Source: Alphaproteobacteria bacterium (GTDB lineage: Bacteria > Pseudomonadota > Alphaproteobacteria > Micropepsales > Micropepsaceae). From it: a DNA stretch of 9,254 nucleotides. This document shows positions 1 to 6,377 of the stretch, one piece after another. Each line of letters begins with the position of its first letter. Within the stretch, counting starts at the first letter, position 1. Location: positions 24,278 to 33,531 of the forward strand of contig PKWC01000068.1 in the NCBI GenBank assembly GCA_003131925.1, in the 5' to 3' direction. The notes under the pieces are model-generated. The model was not told where the DNA came from. It was given only the letters and a program-made list of their open reading frames with translations, and ran no database searches. The position numbers were made by a program, and so were the translations under genes.

Positions 1-335
1 TACCTTCGACGCCGATCGCCGCGCACCAGTCGAACCTCCTTCGTGCTGTCGCAGTCGCACCTTAGTCGGCGCTCCAAACAGGGTGTGGCCGCGCAGGCGG
101 CCGGGCCGTTTCCTGGACCCCGAACCGGGATACGCGTCCGGCCGCCAATCCTGCGAATTAGCGATCTGCAGCCCGTGGACTCGCAAACATTGACGCGTTG
201 ACAGGCTATTTGCGGACCCATGGCGGTGGGGAATACCGGAATCTCCGCATGGTTTGGCTTGTTTTCGGGCCTGCAAAAGCTAAGTAGACTGGCTGCACGG
301 CCGGGGGCCGCATCCAAAGAGCGGGATTTGCACCC
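1..335. other. Intergenic or unassigned left edge, no supportable gene
   Basis: I see no convincing gene here. Two forward frames stay open from the window edge to about 170-200, but their translations are low-complexity Arg/Pro/Ser text without a recognisable motif. A third forward frame closes at a TAG at 63-65 and could be the last 20 codons of a gene entering from the left, which cannot be tested. A perfect 9-bp inverted repeat (96-104 with 138-146, 33-nt spacing) lacks a T run, so it is not a clear terminator. No good sigma-70-like promoter for the downstream channel gene was found; the TTGACA at 198-203 has no matching -10 box at 16-18 nt. Confidence 0.5.
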
Positions 336-1856
336 ATGGACTCATCCATTCGGTTCCTGGCCGTGGCGGCCGGCGCCCTCGTCGCGGCGGGGTGCTCCAC
401 TCCGGTTCCCCAGGCCCTCAAGCCCAAGGACGTGCCACCAGGTTTCATCGGTCCGCTGACGGCCAATGCTTCGGTGTGGCCGAACCCCGGCTGGTGGAAG
501 GCCTTTGGAAGCGACGAGATGAGCGGGCTCATCGTCACGGCGCAAACGGACAATCTCGACATCGCCGTCGCCATGGCGAATGTGCTGCAGGCGGAAGCGA
601 ACAGAGACATCGCGCTTGCGGCTCTGTTTCCCGACATCACGGCAAACGCAAGCGCGCAGCGCTCGCGCACGCCCGGATCTACGAGCCTCGTTCCGAATGG
701 GAAAGGCGGCTTCACGAAGGTTTCTTCGCCCCCATTCACCGGGAATTCGTTTGGCCTTGGGCTGAGCGCAAGCTACGAGGCCGACATCTGGGGCCTAGCG
801 CAGGACAATCTGCGCGTGGCGGACGAGGCACTGAAATCGTCGCGGTTTGCACAGGAGGAAGTGGCGCTGACCACGACGGCGACCGTCGCCACCACCTTCC
901 TGGACGTTCTCGCACTCCGCGAAGAGATCGCGACAATTCAGCAGAACATCGACGCCGCCAAGCGCATTCTCACGATCACCGAGGCAAAGGTGACCAACGG
1001 CATTTCCTCGCAGCTCGATCTGTCGCAGCAACAGGCTACGGTCGCGGGCCAGGAAGCCTCACTGCCGCCCCTGCGCGAGCAGGAGCGCGAAGCGGTGTTC
1101 GCGCTCGCCATCCTGCTTGGAGAGCCGCCCGAAGGATTCAATGTCACTGCCAAGAATCTCGACGCGGTCAAAGTGCCCACGGTGACCCCCGGCATTCCTT
1201 CGACATTGCTGCAACGCAGACCCGACGTCGCCCAGGCGGAAGCCAATCTCGCCAGCGCCCACGCGAATGTCGACGCGGCGCGGGCGGCGTTCTTTCCGCA
1301 GATCAATCTCACCACCGCAGGCGGGTTCGCCAGCACCATGATCGCCACGCTGTTCCATTATCCTGGGAGCCTGCAATGGAGTCTCGGCGCCACCGCGCTG
1401 CAACAGGTTTTCGATGGCGGAAGGCTGATCGGCGAAAGCGAGCTCGCCAAGGCCGAACAGCAGGGATTGATTTCGACCTACCGCAAGACCGTTATTTCGG
1501 CATTCTCGGACGTCGATACTTCGCTGGGACAGGTGGCCAATTTCGGCGAAGAAGAGGAGGCGTTGCAACGCGAAGTGACGGCGTCCGCCAACGCTTTCCG
1601 CATTTCGGAACTTCAATATCGCGAAGGCATCGCCGATCTGTTGTCGGTGCTGCAGGCGCAGCAGACTTTGTTCACGGCCGAGAACCTGTTGATTCAGGTT
1701 AAGCTCGCGCGCGTCCAGGCCGATGTAAATCTCTACAGGGCACTGGGTGGCGGTTGGGCCGAGAATCCGGAAGACGCGACTCAGCCGATACCCGCCGCGC
1801 AACCGGCAGCGGCCGCGCCAGCGAATCCTCCGCCGGCCCCACCCACGAAGGGATAG
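336..1856 (+). CDS. Outer-membrane factor lipoprotein of RND/tripartite efflux systems (TolC/NodT family)
   Basis: The 506-residue product is a trimeric outer-membrane channel of the OprM/NodT type, which links inner-membrane pumps and periplasmic adaptors to the exterior. The N terminus is a lipoprotein signal: Arg6, a hydrophobic stretch at 7-18 and an Ala-Ala-Gly-Cys lipobox, giving a lipidated Cys20. Around 45-64 lies the family's Trp-rich entry segment (WPNPGWWKAFGSDEM), followed by two outer-membrane-efflux repeats at about 60-245 and 275-470. The second opens with the diagnostic LLQRRPDVAQAEANL around residue 290 and includes FFPQINL. The C terminus is an Ala/Pro-rich tail, often seen in NodT proteins. 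Length fits the family. The ATG at 336 is chosen because the signal peptide starts there; the ribosome site is weak (GCGGGA upstream). No pump or adaptor gene lies downstream, since the next genes converge on it, so partners must be to the left or elsewhere. The substrate is unknown. Confidence 0.93.
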   Translation: MDSSIRFLAVAAGALVAAGCSTPVPQALKPKDVPPGFIGPLTANASVWPNPGWWKAFGSDEMSGLIVTAQTDNLDIAVAMANVLQAEANRDIALAALFPDITANASAQRSRTPGSTSLVPNGKGGFTKVSSPPFTGNSFGLGLSASYEADIWGLAQDNLRVADEALKSSRFAQEEVALTTTATVATTFLDVLALREEIATIQQNIDAAKRILTITEAKVTNGISSQLDLSQQQATVAGQEASLPPLREQEREAVFALAILLGEPPEGFNVTAKNLDAVKVPTVTPGIPSTLLQRRPDVAQAEANLASAHANVDAARAAFFPQINLTTAGGFASTMIATLFHYPGSLQWSLGATALQQVFDGGRLIGESELAKAEQQGLISTYRKTVISAFSDVDTSLGQVANFGEEEEALQREVTASANAFRISELQYREGIADLLSVLQAQQTLFTAENLLIQVKLARVQADVNLYRALGGGWAENPEDATQPIPAAQPAAAAPANPPPAPPTKG

Positions 1857-1867
1857 AATCCGTTTCC

Positions 1868-2042
1868 CCCTCACCCGCGCTGAAGCGGTAGAGAGGTTTC
1901 CTGCTTAAGCCCTCTCCCACAAGGGGAGAGGGGATTCCGCGCCCTGATTTTCCGTCGTTGATGCAGGACTCCGATTCCCGTCTCCTCTTGCGGGAGAGGC
2001 GTGCAGATACGTGCGATGCAATCACATCAGCGCGGGTGAGGG
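1868..2042. repeat. Palindromic intergenic element with 16-bp perfect terminal inverted repeats
   Basis: Positions 1868-1883 (CCCTCACCCGCGCTGA) are the exact reverse complement of 2027-2042, bracketing a 175-nt segment that occupies nearly the whole space between two convergent genes. It starts 12 nt after the channel gene's stop and ends 5 nt before the pqqE stop codon. Inside are two further inverted repeats: a perfect 9-bp stem at 1910-1918/1924-1932 and an imperfect one at about 1979-2001 with a similar CTCTCC/GGGAGAG theme. The composition resembles the CCTCTCCC...GGGAGAGG repeats that recur between genes in many alphaproteobacterial genomes. I infer a REP- or MITE-like dispersed element; copy number cannot be seen in one window. 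No coding potential or flanking target-site duplication was recognised. Confidence 0.7.
1910..1932. terminator. Stem-loop between convergent genes, possible bidirectional terminator
   Basis: A perfect 9-bp stem (CCCTCTCCC at 1910-1918 with GGGAGAGGG at 1924-1932) closes a 5-nt loop. It sits between the convergent channel gene and pqqE, where a shared terminator is expected. It lacks a proper T run on either side, so it is not a textbook intrinsic terminator. It may act as a transcript 3' end stabiliser or a partial terminator, or simply be part of the surrounding repeat element. Confidence 0.45.
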
Positions 2043-2047
2043 ATGGT

Positions 2048-3148
2048 TCAGGACCGCAGCGCCTGCGGCGCAAAATTTCGGTAAGCAAAATCTCCGGCTG
2101 GCAAAGATGACTCGGCCGCGGCAGCTTCAACGACAAGCGCGTGGTCGGGCGAAAGCGCGCAGGCGGGATCGGTGCGCGCCGCGTCTCCGGTCAACGCGAA
2201 AGCCTGGCAGCGGCAGCCCCCCCAATCGATTTCGGCACGCGCGCAGGAGCGGCAGAGTTCCGGCATCCAATCGGTGCCGCGAAAACGATTGAACGCGTCA
2301 GACGAGTCCCAGATTTCTGCGAGCGGCCGGTCGCGGACATTTTCGAACGCAAGGCCCGTGATCGATTCCGCCGCGTGGCACGGCAGCACCTTGCCCGATG
2401 GCGTCACGTTGAGAAAGCGGCGTCCCCAACCGCCCATGCACGCCTTGGGGCGCTTCGCATAATAATCGGGCACGACATAATCGATGACCATCACCCCTTC
2501 GAGACGCGCCCGCGCAGCCTCGACCGTGGCGGTCGCACGTTCCAGCTGTTCGCGTGTCGGCATGAACGCGGCGCGGTTCCTGAGCGCCCAGCCGTAATAT
2601 TGGACATGCGCAATTTCACTCCGCTCGGCGCCGAGTCCGAGCGCCAGATCGATCATCGAATCGAGACGGTCGAGATTCTGGCGGTGAACGACGAAATTGG
2701 CCGTCAAAGGAAGACCGGCGGCGCGGATCTGCACCGCAGTCTCGAGCTTTTTCGCGTGACCGGCAAAGCCCGCGATCCGGTTTGCGTTATCAGCTTGCGA
2801 GTCCTGGAAACTCAGCTGGACATGCTGGAGACCCGCGCGCACGAGCCGCGCAATGCGGGCTTCGTCGAGAAGCACGCCTGAGGTGATCAGATTGGTGTAG
2901 AGGCCCGCCTGGTTCGCGCCTTCGACCAGCGCTTCCAGATCGCGACGTGCGGTCGGTTCGCCGCCGGAAAAATGCACCTGCATGCAGCCGAGATCTGCCG
3001 CTTCTCGAAGAACGCGCAGCCACTCTTCGGTTTCGAGCTCAACGCTCGCGCGTTCGAGGTCAAGCGGATTGGAGCAGTATGGACATTGCAGCGGACAGCG
3101 ATGGGTGAGTTCCGCGAGCAGCGCCATCGGAGGTGACGGAGCGTTCAC
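2048..3148 (-). CDS. pqqE: PqqA peptide cyclase, radical SAM/SPASM enzyme
   Basis: PqqE forms the carbon-carbon bond between the Glu and Tyr side chains of PqqA, the first chemical step of PQQ synthesis, acting in the cytosol with PqqD. The 366-residue product shows the radical SAM cluster motif Cys18-x3-Cys22-x2-Cys25, the SAM-binding GGEP at about 62-65, and a C-terminal SPASM domain with Cys237, Cys257, Cys299, Cys302, Cys312, Cys314 and Cys330. Asp308 sits where PqqE enzymes use an unusual aspartate ligand to an auxiliary cluster, so the cofactor sites look intact. The start is GTG at 3148, overlapping the pqqD stop by four bases (GTGA), implying translational coupling. An in-frame ATG at 3127 is possible but has no better ribosome site and would leave only ten residues before the first cluster cysteine. 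It is the last gene of the operon. Length is close to the family's 360-390. Confidence 0.97.
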   Translation of the reverse strand: MNAPSPPMALLAELTHRCPLQCPYCSNPLDLERASVELETEEWLRVLREAADLGCMQVHFSGGEPTARRDLEALVEGANQAGLYTNLITSGVLLDEARIARLVRAGLQHVQLSFQDSQADNANRIAGFAGHAKKLETAVQIRAAGLPLTANFVVHRQNLDRLDSMIDLALGLGAERSEIAHVQYYGWALRNRAAFMPTREQLERATATVEAARARLEGVMVIDYVVPDYYAKRPKACMGGWGRRFLNVTPSGKVLPCHAAESITGLAFENVRDRPLAEIWDSSDAFNRFRGTDWMPELCRSCARAEIDWGGCRCQAFALTGDAARTDPACALSPDHALVVEAAAAESSLPAGDFAYRNFAPQALRS

Positions 3149-3435
3149 AGCGTCATCACGCCCTTGTCGAGGAAGTCCTGCACGAGCTTCAGCACGTCGG
3201 CCGCGACTGCATCGCGGGGCGCGCCGTCATAGACGCGGCAAAGATCATCGACGATTGTCTCAATAGTCGCTTCGCGATTGCAGCGGGAGACGATCGCATG
3301 CGCCGTTTCATCGAGCACGAACGCGCGTTCCGGCGCCTGGACGGTCCAGATCTCGCGCATCTTGTCGAATTGCAGCCGCCGGTGCGGCGCGAGGCGCGGG
3401 CGTGACGAGTCGTCGGCGAGCAGTCGCGCATTCAT
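3145..3435 (-). CDS. pqqD: PQQ biosynthesis peptide chaperone PqqD
   Basis: PqqD is a small RiPP-recognition-element protein that binds the PqqA precursor and presents it to PqqE. The 96-residue product has the expected length and pattern: an N-terminal segment with a Pro-Arg-Leu-Ala-Pro-His run, a strand pair containing Trp and Val (EIWTVQAPERAFVLDETA, about residues 27-44), then a helical half rich in acidic and aliphatic residues. The frame is open further upstream to 3540, but the ATG at 3435 is preferred because it overlaps the pqqC stop in an ATGA and gives the normal N terminus. It is a separate gene here, unlike the fused pqqC/D of Methylobacterium extorquens. Its stop overlaps the pqqE start, so stoichiometric coexpression with PqqE is expected. 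Confidence 0.94.
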   Translation of the reverse strand: MNARLLADDSSRPRLAPHRRLQFDKMREIWTVQAPERAFVLDETAHAIVSRCNREATIETIVDDLCRVYDGAPRDAVAADVLKLVQDFLDKGVMTL

Positions 3436-4169
3436 CTGCGCTGCTCCGGCTGGAACGCTCCGGGCGGAATAAGTCCGGGCGAAACATAGGCGTGGTGAAG
3501 CGCGTCGAGCTGCGCCCAGAGCACGTCGGTCTTGAAGCACAGCGCCGCCAGGCAGAGTTCCTGCTGTTCGCGCGTCATGGCATGGCTCAGCACATAATCG
3601 AGCCCGAATGCCACGTCCTTCGGCGCCTCCACGAGACGCGTGCGGAAATAGGCGAGCGTCGGCTCGCTCGCGAAGGGATAGTGTGCAAGCAGCGCATCGA
3701 TGCGCGTCTTGTGCAGATCGGGGGCGAACAACTCAGTCAGCGACGAAGCAACAGCTTCCACGAGAGTCTTCTCGCGCACAAATCGCACATAGGCTTCGCA
3801 AGCGAAGCGCGTCGCCGGGAGCACGCCTTCGCAGCTGGCGACGTAACTGCGGTCGAGCCCCACGCCTTCGGCGAGAACGAGCCAACGCTCGATGCCGCCG
3901 TCGCCCGGCCTGGTTCCGTCGTGATCGATGACGCGGCTGATCCACGCGCGTCTCAGATCGATATCGTCCGCGCGCGCGATCAGGCTCGCATCCTTCAACG
4001 GAATCGATTTCTGATAATAGAATCGGTTGAGCACCCAGGCCTGCAGCTGGCCCTGGGTGAGACGCCCCTCATGCATCAGAACGTGAAACGGATGCTTGTC
4101 GTGGTAGCGCTCCTCGCCGATCCTGCGCAGCGCGGCTTCCAATTCTGCGCGATCAAACGCTCTGCTCAC
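3432..4169 (-). CDS. pqqC: Pyrroloquinoline-quinone synthase PqqC
   Basis: PqqC is the cofactor-free oxidase that performs the final ring closure and eight-electron oxidation to PQQ, using oxygen, in the cytosol. The 245-residue, all-helical product matches the family from end to end. Active-site residues known in the Klebsiella enzyme all appear one position earlier here: His23 (RYHDKHPF), Gln53 and Lys59 (FYYQKSIPLKD), His83 (VIDHDG), Glu146, His153 and Arg156, Tyr174 and Arg178 (AYFRTR), and Lys213. It should therefore be catalytically competent. The start is GTG at 4169, overlapping the pqqB stop by four bases; the stop overlaps pqqD. Length is normal (about 230-255). Confidence 0.97.
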   Translation of the reverse strand: MSRAFDRAELEAALRRIGEERYHDKHPFHVLMHEGRLTQGQLQAWVLNRFYYQKSIPLKDASLIARADDIDLRRAWISRVIDHDGTRPGDGGIERWLVLAEGVGLDRSYVASCEGVLPATRFACEAYVRFVREKTLVEAVASSLTELFAPDLHKTRIDALLAHYPFASEPTLAYFRTRLVEAPKDVAFGLDYVLSHAMTREQQELCLAALCFKTDVLWAQLDALHHAYVSPGLIPPGAFQPEQRR

Positions 4170-5104
4170 GGAGCAATCTCCATGCCGTCACAAGCGATTT
4201 CCCAGCCGCGTGCTTCGGCTTCGGCGCGCTCGGGCGAATCTGCAACCAGCAGGGGATTCGTGTTGTTGATGTGGATGAACACCTTGCGCCCGACTCGCAA
4301 GCTTTCAAACGCCGCCATGCTTCCTTCCGGCCCCGAACAACTCATATGGCCCATGCGCAGTCCCGTCTTCGCGCCGACACCCTGCACGATCATCTCGTCG
4401 TCGCGCCACAGCGTGCCGTCGAAGAAGACAAGCGCGGCGCCGTCGAGGCGCGTGGCCAGTTCATCCGTCATCGCGGCGCAGCCCGGAATGTAGAACAGCG
4501 CATCGGTCGAGTCGCCCGAGCCGATCTCCAGACCGATCGTATCGCCGGCGCGCGTTCCAAAAGACGGCTGAGCTTCGTCCTCGCGCCAGAGCGGCGCCTT
4601 TCCCGGCACCGTGAATGCCACGACCCGCAGATCGAGCGGCGCGCCGGAGGCGTCGCACAATTCCTGCGAGTCGTCGAGCGGCAGGCTGCGCCGCGTGACA
4701 CAGGCAGGGTTGATCACTTTGAAGATGCTGTTCTCCGCGAGCACGTCGAGCACGCGACGATGTGCGTAAAGCGCGAAGGGCTGGTTTTCGCGCAGGCTGA
4801 GCAGCCCCGCGACATGGTCCACATCGGCGTTCGTCAGAACGACGGCCGCGATCGGGCTCGAACGCTTCGCGGCCTCCGCCAGCGGATGCAGCTGCCTGCG
4901 TGCATTGATCTGTTCGCGCAGATCCGGCGAAGCATTGAGCAGCACCCATCGCCGGCCATCGGCACTCAGCGCGAGCGACGACTGCGTGCGGAGCGGAAGC
5001 TTCGGATCGCCCGCCCGCGCCCGTCGCGAAGTCTCGTCGTTGCCGTTCCACTGCGGAAACCCCCCGCCCGCGGCGGAACCGAGCACAAGAATACGAAGTG
5101 TCAT
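4166..5104 (-). CDS. pqqB: PQQ biosynthesis protein PqqB, metallo-beta-lactamase fold
   Basis: PqqB belongs to the metallo-beta-lactamase fold; it is linked to iron-dependent hydroxylation of a tyrosine-derived intermediate in PQQ synthesis. The 312-residue product opens with VLGSAAGGGFPQWN (about 7-20) and has RTQSSLALS, LLNASPDLR, the metal-site motif TNADVDHVAGL (91-101), VPGKAPLW, GHMSCSGPEGSM and HINNTNPLL, all typical of PqqB. Oddly, the WNCxCxxC cysteine cluster after the glycine-rich start reads W19-N-G-N-D-E-T-S26, so all three cysteines are missing. I chose the ATG at 5104 (MTLRIL); an in-frame GTG at 5113 adds three residues. Neither has a clear Shine-Dalgarno site, and both lie just downstream of the pqqA-pqqB stem-loop. 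The stop overlaps the pqqC start. Confidence 0.96.
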   Translation of the reverse strand: MTLRILVLGSAAGGGFPQWNGNDETSRRARAGDPKLPLRTQSSLALSADGRRWVLLNASPDLREQINARRQLHPLAEAAKRSSPIAAVVLTNADVDHVAGLLSLRENQPFALYAHRRVLDVLAENSIFKVINPACVTRRSLPLDDSQELCDASGAPLDLRVVAFTVPGKAPLWREDEAQPSFGTRAGDTIGLEIGSGDSTDALFYIPGCAAMTDELATRLDGAALVFFDGTLWRDDEMIVQGVGAKTGLRMGHMSCSGPEGSMAAFESLRVGRKVFIHINNTNPLLVADSPERAEAEARGWEIACDGMEIAP

Positions 5105-5122
5105 CAGAGACACGCAAAACGG

Positions 5123-5154
5123 CCGGGACGCCGCGATTGCTCACGGCGTCCCGG
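5123..5154 (-). terminator. pqqA-pqqB intergenic stem-loop, likely transcription attenuator
   Basis: A perfect 11-bp GC-rich stem (CCGGGACGCCG at 5123-5133 with its complement at 5144-5154) closes a 10-nt loop. Read on the - strand it starts 22 nt after the pqqA stop and is followed, two bases on, by TTTT, the layout of a weak intrinsic terminator. Partial read-through would give a short abundant pqqA message and less of the full operon. This fits the need for more substrate peptide than enzyme, and a pqqA-only transcript has been reported in methylobacteria. It could also act by protecting the 3' end of a processed pqqA RNA. Confidence 0.75.
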
Positions 5155-5176
5155 GCATTCCAAGCGTTTCAACGAT

Positions 5177-5254
5177 TCAGAGCTCGGCGCAGGCGTAGCA
5201 GTTGATTTCCATGCCGACGCAGATCTCGACGACCTTTGGTGTCGTCCACTTCAT
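5177..5254 (-). CDS. pqqA: PQQ precursor peptide PqqA
   Basis: This 25-residue ribosomal peptide supplies the glutamate and tyrosine that become PQQ. It begins MKWTTPKVVEI and carries the invariant Glu-x3-Tyr core as Glu16-Ile-Asn-Cys-Tyr20, the two residues joined by PqqE. The ATG at 5254 is supported by an upstream GGGAG (5261-5265 on the + strand) six bases away. It is first in the operon, 72 nt from pqqB, with an attenuator-like hairpin between. The peptide ends five residues after the tyrosine (ACAEL) and contains three cysteines (12, 19, 22), two of them flanking Tyr20. That is unusual compared with the cysteine-free Klebsiella peptide but resembles some alphaproteobacterial forms. Confidence 0.96.
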   Translation of the reverse strand: MKWTTPKVVEICVGMEINCYACAEL

Positions 5255-5441
5255 GGTGCTCTCCCGGACTATCGATGCACGACCGTATCATGGTTTCGCG
5301 GAGCCGAAAGCCCTTGGCGGGCGAAAGTCATTGCCCGCCGGTCGAACGGCCGGCACTCCCACCGAGGTGACTTGCAAATAGGCACACGGAAGATTTGAAT
5401 TGTCCCGCGCCGGGACGGAAGCCCGGCGAGGAGGGAGCCCC
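5255..5441. promoter_or_regulatory. Divergent intergenic region between pqqA and methyltransferase gene
   Basis: These 187 nt must hold the pqq operon promoter (- strand) and probably that of the exported methyltransferase (+ strand). On the - strand I find no strong -35/-10 pair. Two small inverted repeats share bases and could be alternative RNA folds or an operator: GGCGGGC at 5316-5322 with GCCCGCC at 5333-5339, and GCCGG at 5337-5341 with CCGGC at 5350-5354. No known riboswitch was recognised. Confidence 0.4.
5372..5400 (+). promoter_or_regulatory. Weak candidate promoter for methyltransferase gene
   Basis: TTGCAA (5372-5377) and TTGAAT (5395-5400) are separated by 17 nt, each matching four of six consensus positions. 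The predicted start near 5407 would leave a leader of about 35 nt containing the strong AGGAGG ribosome site. Only the spacing and partial matches support this. Confidence 0.25.
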
Positions 5442-6200
5442 GTGATCGGAAAACTTGCCCTGGCGGCACTGGCCGCCGCCGCGTTTGCCATGCCCGCCAT
5501 GGCTGCAAAGGACGCGATCCCTGCCAACATTGCCGCGGCGGTCGCCGATCCGGCGCGCCCTGCCGCCGACAAGACTCGGGACGCAAACCGCAAGCCGGCC
5601 GAATGCCTCGCCTTTGCCGGCATCAAACCCGGCGATCGCGTCGCCGACCTCATTCCGGGCACCGGCTATTTCACCCGCCTCTTCTCGAAGGCCGTCGGAC
5701 CGAAAGGCTATGTCTATTCCTACATCCCCTCCGATCTCGACGCGATCTACAAGAAACACAATGTGACGATCCCGCCGCCCGCGGACCCGAACTATCCCAA
5801 CATCTCCTACATTCACGCCCCGATTGCGAAATTCGTCACGCCGGAAAAACTCGATTTCGTCTGGACGTCGCAGAACTATCACGACCTGCACGACAAATTC
5901 TTCGGGCCGCCGGATATCGCAGAGGTGAACAAGGCGATCTACGATTCGCTGAAGCCGGGCGGCATCTTCATCGTGCTCGACCACGCTGCGGAACGGGGCT
6001 CGGGTTTTCGCGACACCGACACGCTCCATCGCATCGACGAGCCGGCGGTGAAGAAAGAAGTGGAAGCCGCCGGATTCAAGCTCGTCGCCGAGAGCACGAT
6101 CCTCCGCAATCCCGCCGACACGCACAAGGCGGCGGTGTTCGATCCCTCCATCCGCGGCAAGACCGACCAGTTCATCCTGAAATTCCGCAAACCGCGGTAG
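5442..6200 (+). CDS. Exported class I SAM-dependent methyltransferase-like protein
   Basis: The 252-residue product resembles the 'predicted methyltransferase' family of COG4798. I chose GTG at 5442 because AGGAGG (5429-5434) lies 7 nt upstream and because this start exposes a signal peptide: Lys4, a hydrophobic Ala-rich core to about 17, and an Ala-Met-Ala cleavage site at 19-21. A TTG at 5400 would add 14 charged residues and is less likely. The mature part begins with the family's ADPARPAADKTRDANRKPAE region (about 35-54). SAM-binding motif I follows as VADLIPGTGYFTRLF (67-81), then a motif-IV-like DFVWTSQNYHDLHDKFF and the post-motif LKPGGIFIVLDHAAERGS. Substrate unknown. A periplasmic location would be odd for a SAM enzyme; it may be non-enzymatic, inner-membrane anchored, or the hydrophobic start may not be cleaved. 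No clear terminator follows. Confidence 0.85.
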   Translation: MIGKLALAALAAAAFAMPAMAAKDAIPANIAAAVADPARPAADKTRDANRKPAECLAFAGIKPGDRVADLIPGTGYFTRLFSKAVGPKGYVYSYIPSDLDAIYKKHNVTIPPPADPNYPNISYIHAPIAKFVTPEKLDFVWTSQNYHDLHDKFFGPPDIAEVNKAIYDSLKPGGIFIVLDHAAERGSGFRDTDTLHRIDEPAVKKEVEAAGFKLVAESTILRNPADTHKAAVFDPSIRGKTDQFILKFRKPR

Positions 6201-6296
6201 GGCGCAGACCCGTTTTTGAAGCCGGTCCGTCGCCTGCGATCCTGGCGTGGCGGGAGGTGACGATCTCTGGCATTTCGGAGCAGAGTTGCCCGGCCG

Positions 6297-6325
6297 TTGA
6301 CCGCGCACGATGCAAATTGTCAAAT
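6297..6325 (+). promoter_or_regulatory. Candidate promoter for the beta-propeller lectin-like gene
   Basis: TTGACC (6297-6302, five of six matches) and TCAAAT (6320-6325, four of six) are 17 nt apart. Transcription would start near 6332, so the leader would begin almost at a small hairpin (CCCAGC 6336-6341 with GCTGGG 6348-6353). The lectin-like gene follows at 6378 as its own unit, 177 nt after the previous stop. Confidence 0.4.
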
Positions 6326-6377
6326 GCCTGTCACGCCCAGCGGTTAAGCTGGGGGACGAATATGGTGGGTGAGATAC

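Noticed and set aside
198..215. TTGACA promoter element ahead of the channel gene
   Set aside because: No acceptable -10 hexamer lies 16-18 nt downstream, and the start codon is about 130 nt further.
392..1702. Long + strand open frame (436 codons) overlapping the channel gene
   Set aside because: It lies wholly inside the convincingly identified TolC/NodT gene in another frame and its translation is Arg/His/Gly-rich shadow text with no motif.
1059..1874. Long - strand open frame opposite the channel gene
   Set aside because: Antisense shadow typical of GC-rich DNA; no recognisable protein features and it conflicts with the lipoprotein channel gene.
4271..5398. 375-codon + strand open frame opposite pqqB and pqqA
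   Set aside because: It covers two certain PQQ genes on the other strand; its sequence is Arg/His-rich without family signatures.
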